A DNA stretch of 5,024 nucleotides from CFX2 sp014338005 (lineage in GTDB: Bacteria > Chloroflexota > Anaerolineae > Aggregatilineales > Phototrophicaceae): positions 1 through 5,024 of the forward strand of contig SZPE01000158.1 in assembly GCA_030263555.1 (NCBI GenBank), read 5' to 3'. Below are positions 4,981-5,024 of the stretch, piece after piece. Positions within the stretch are counted from its first letter, which is position 1; the number at the start of each line of letters is the position of its first letter. The position numbers and the translations under genes were made by a program. The notes under the pieces are model-generated. The model had not been told where the DNA came from and did not search any database. It worked only from the letters and a program-made list of their open reading frames with translations.

Positions 4981-5024
4981 GTTGCGGGGATAAGGAAAAG
5001 GAGGCAGAAGGTAGTTCAGGAACG

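Noticed and set aside
4981..5024. Purine-rich tail (GGAAAAGGAGG) as a ribosome binding site for a downstream gene
   Set aside because: No start codon follows at a suitable distance before the window ends, so it cannot be tied to a gene.

Overview
The window is GC-rich bacterial chromosomal DNA with four complete protein genes and the first part of a fifth, arranged in alternating orientations with short intergenic regions. No rRNA, tRNA, CRISPR array, insertion sequence or phage gene is visible. The gene mix fits a free-living bacterium with indirect Gln-tRNA(Gln)/Asn-tRNA(Asn) synthesis: a GatA amidotransferase subunit, a cytosolic GAF-histidine kinase with an AAHDLRNPL H-box, a beta-phosphoglucomutase, and a sugar-binding-type protein. 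By general likeness of the proteins, and from the degenerate heptamer repeat between genes, I lean towards Chloroflexota (Anaerolineae-like). That is an impression and has not been tested by a database search.

Layout from left to right. On the minus strand, positions 1-104 hold the N-terminus of a membrane-anchored or secreted protein that runs off the window. Next come a short AT-rich spacer with five degenerate heptamers (124-158) and a small inverted repeat. gatA follows on the minus strand (190-1653). A divergent intergenic region of about 220 bp carries extended -10 promoters for gatA (leftward) and for the next gene (rightward), with a small AT-rich palindromic patch between them. On the plus strand, 1875-2765 encodes a periplasmic-binding-protein-like (type I, RbsB/LacI-effector fold) protein that lacks a signal peptide, followed by a hairpin terminator. 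pgmB converges on it from the minus strand (2864-3511). A second divergent region (3512-3653) separates pgmB from the plus-strand GAF-histidine kinase (3654-4901). Two consecutive hairpins close the kinase gene, and the second has a canonical T-tract.

Each gene looks like its own transcription unit. gatA supplies the amidase half of the GatCAB complex, but gatB and gatC are not in view. The binding-protein-like gene and pgmB both point to carbohydrate metabolism, but they are convergent and not in one operon. No transporter, sugar kinase or glycoside phosphorylase is present to fix a substrate. The kinase has no response regulator in the window and is followed at once by terminators, so it is an orphan as seen here.

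I did not find a convincing undescribed multi-gene system. The most unusual items are the leaderless (probably cytosolic) binding-protein homologue and the heptamer repeat downstream of gatA.
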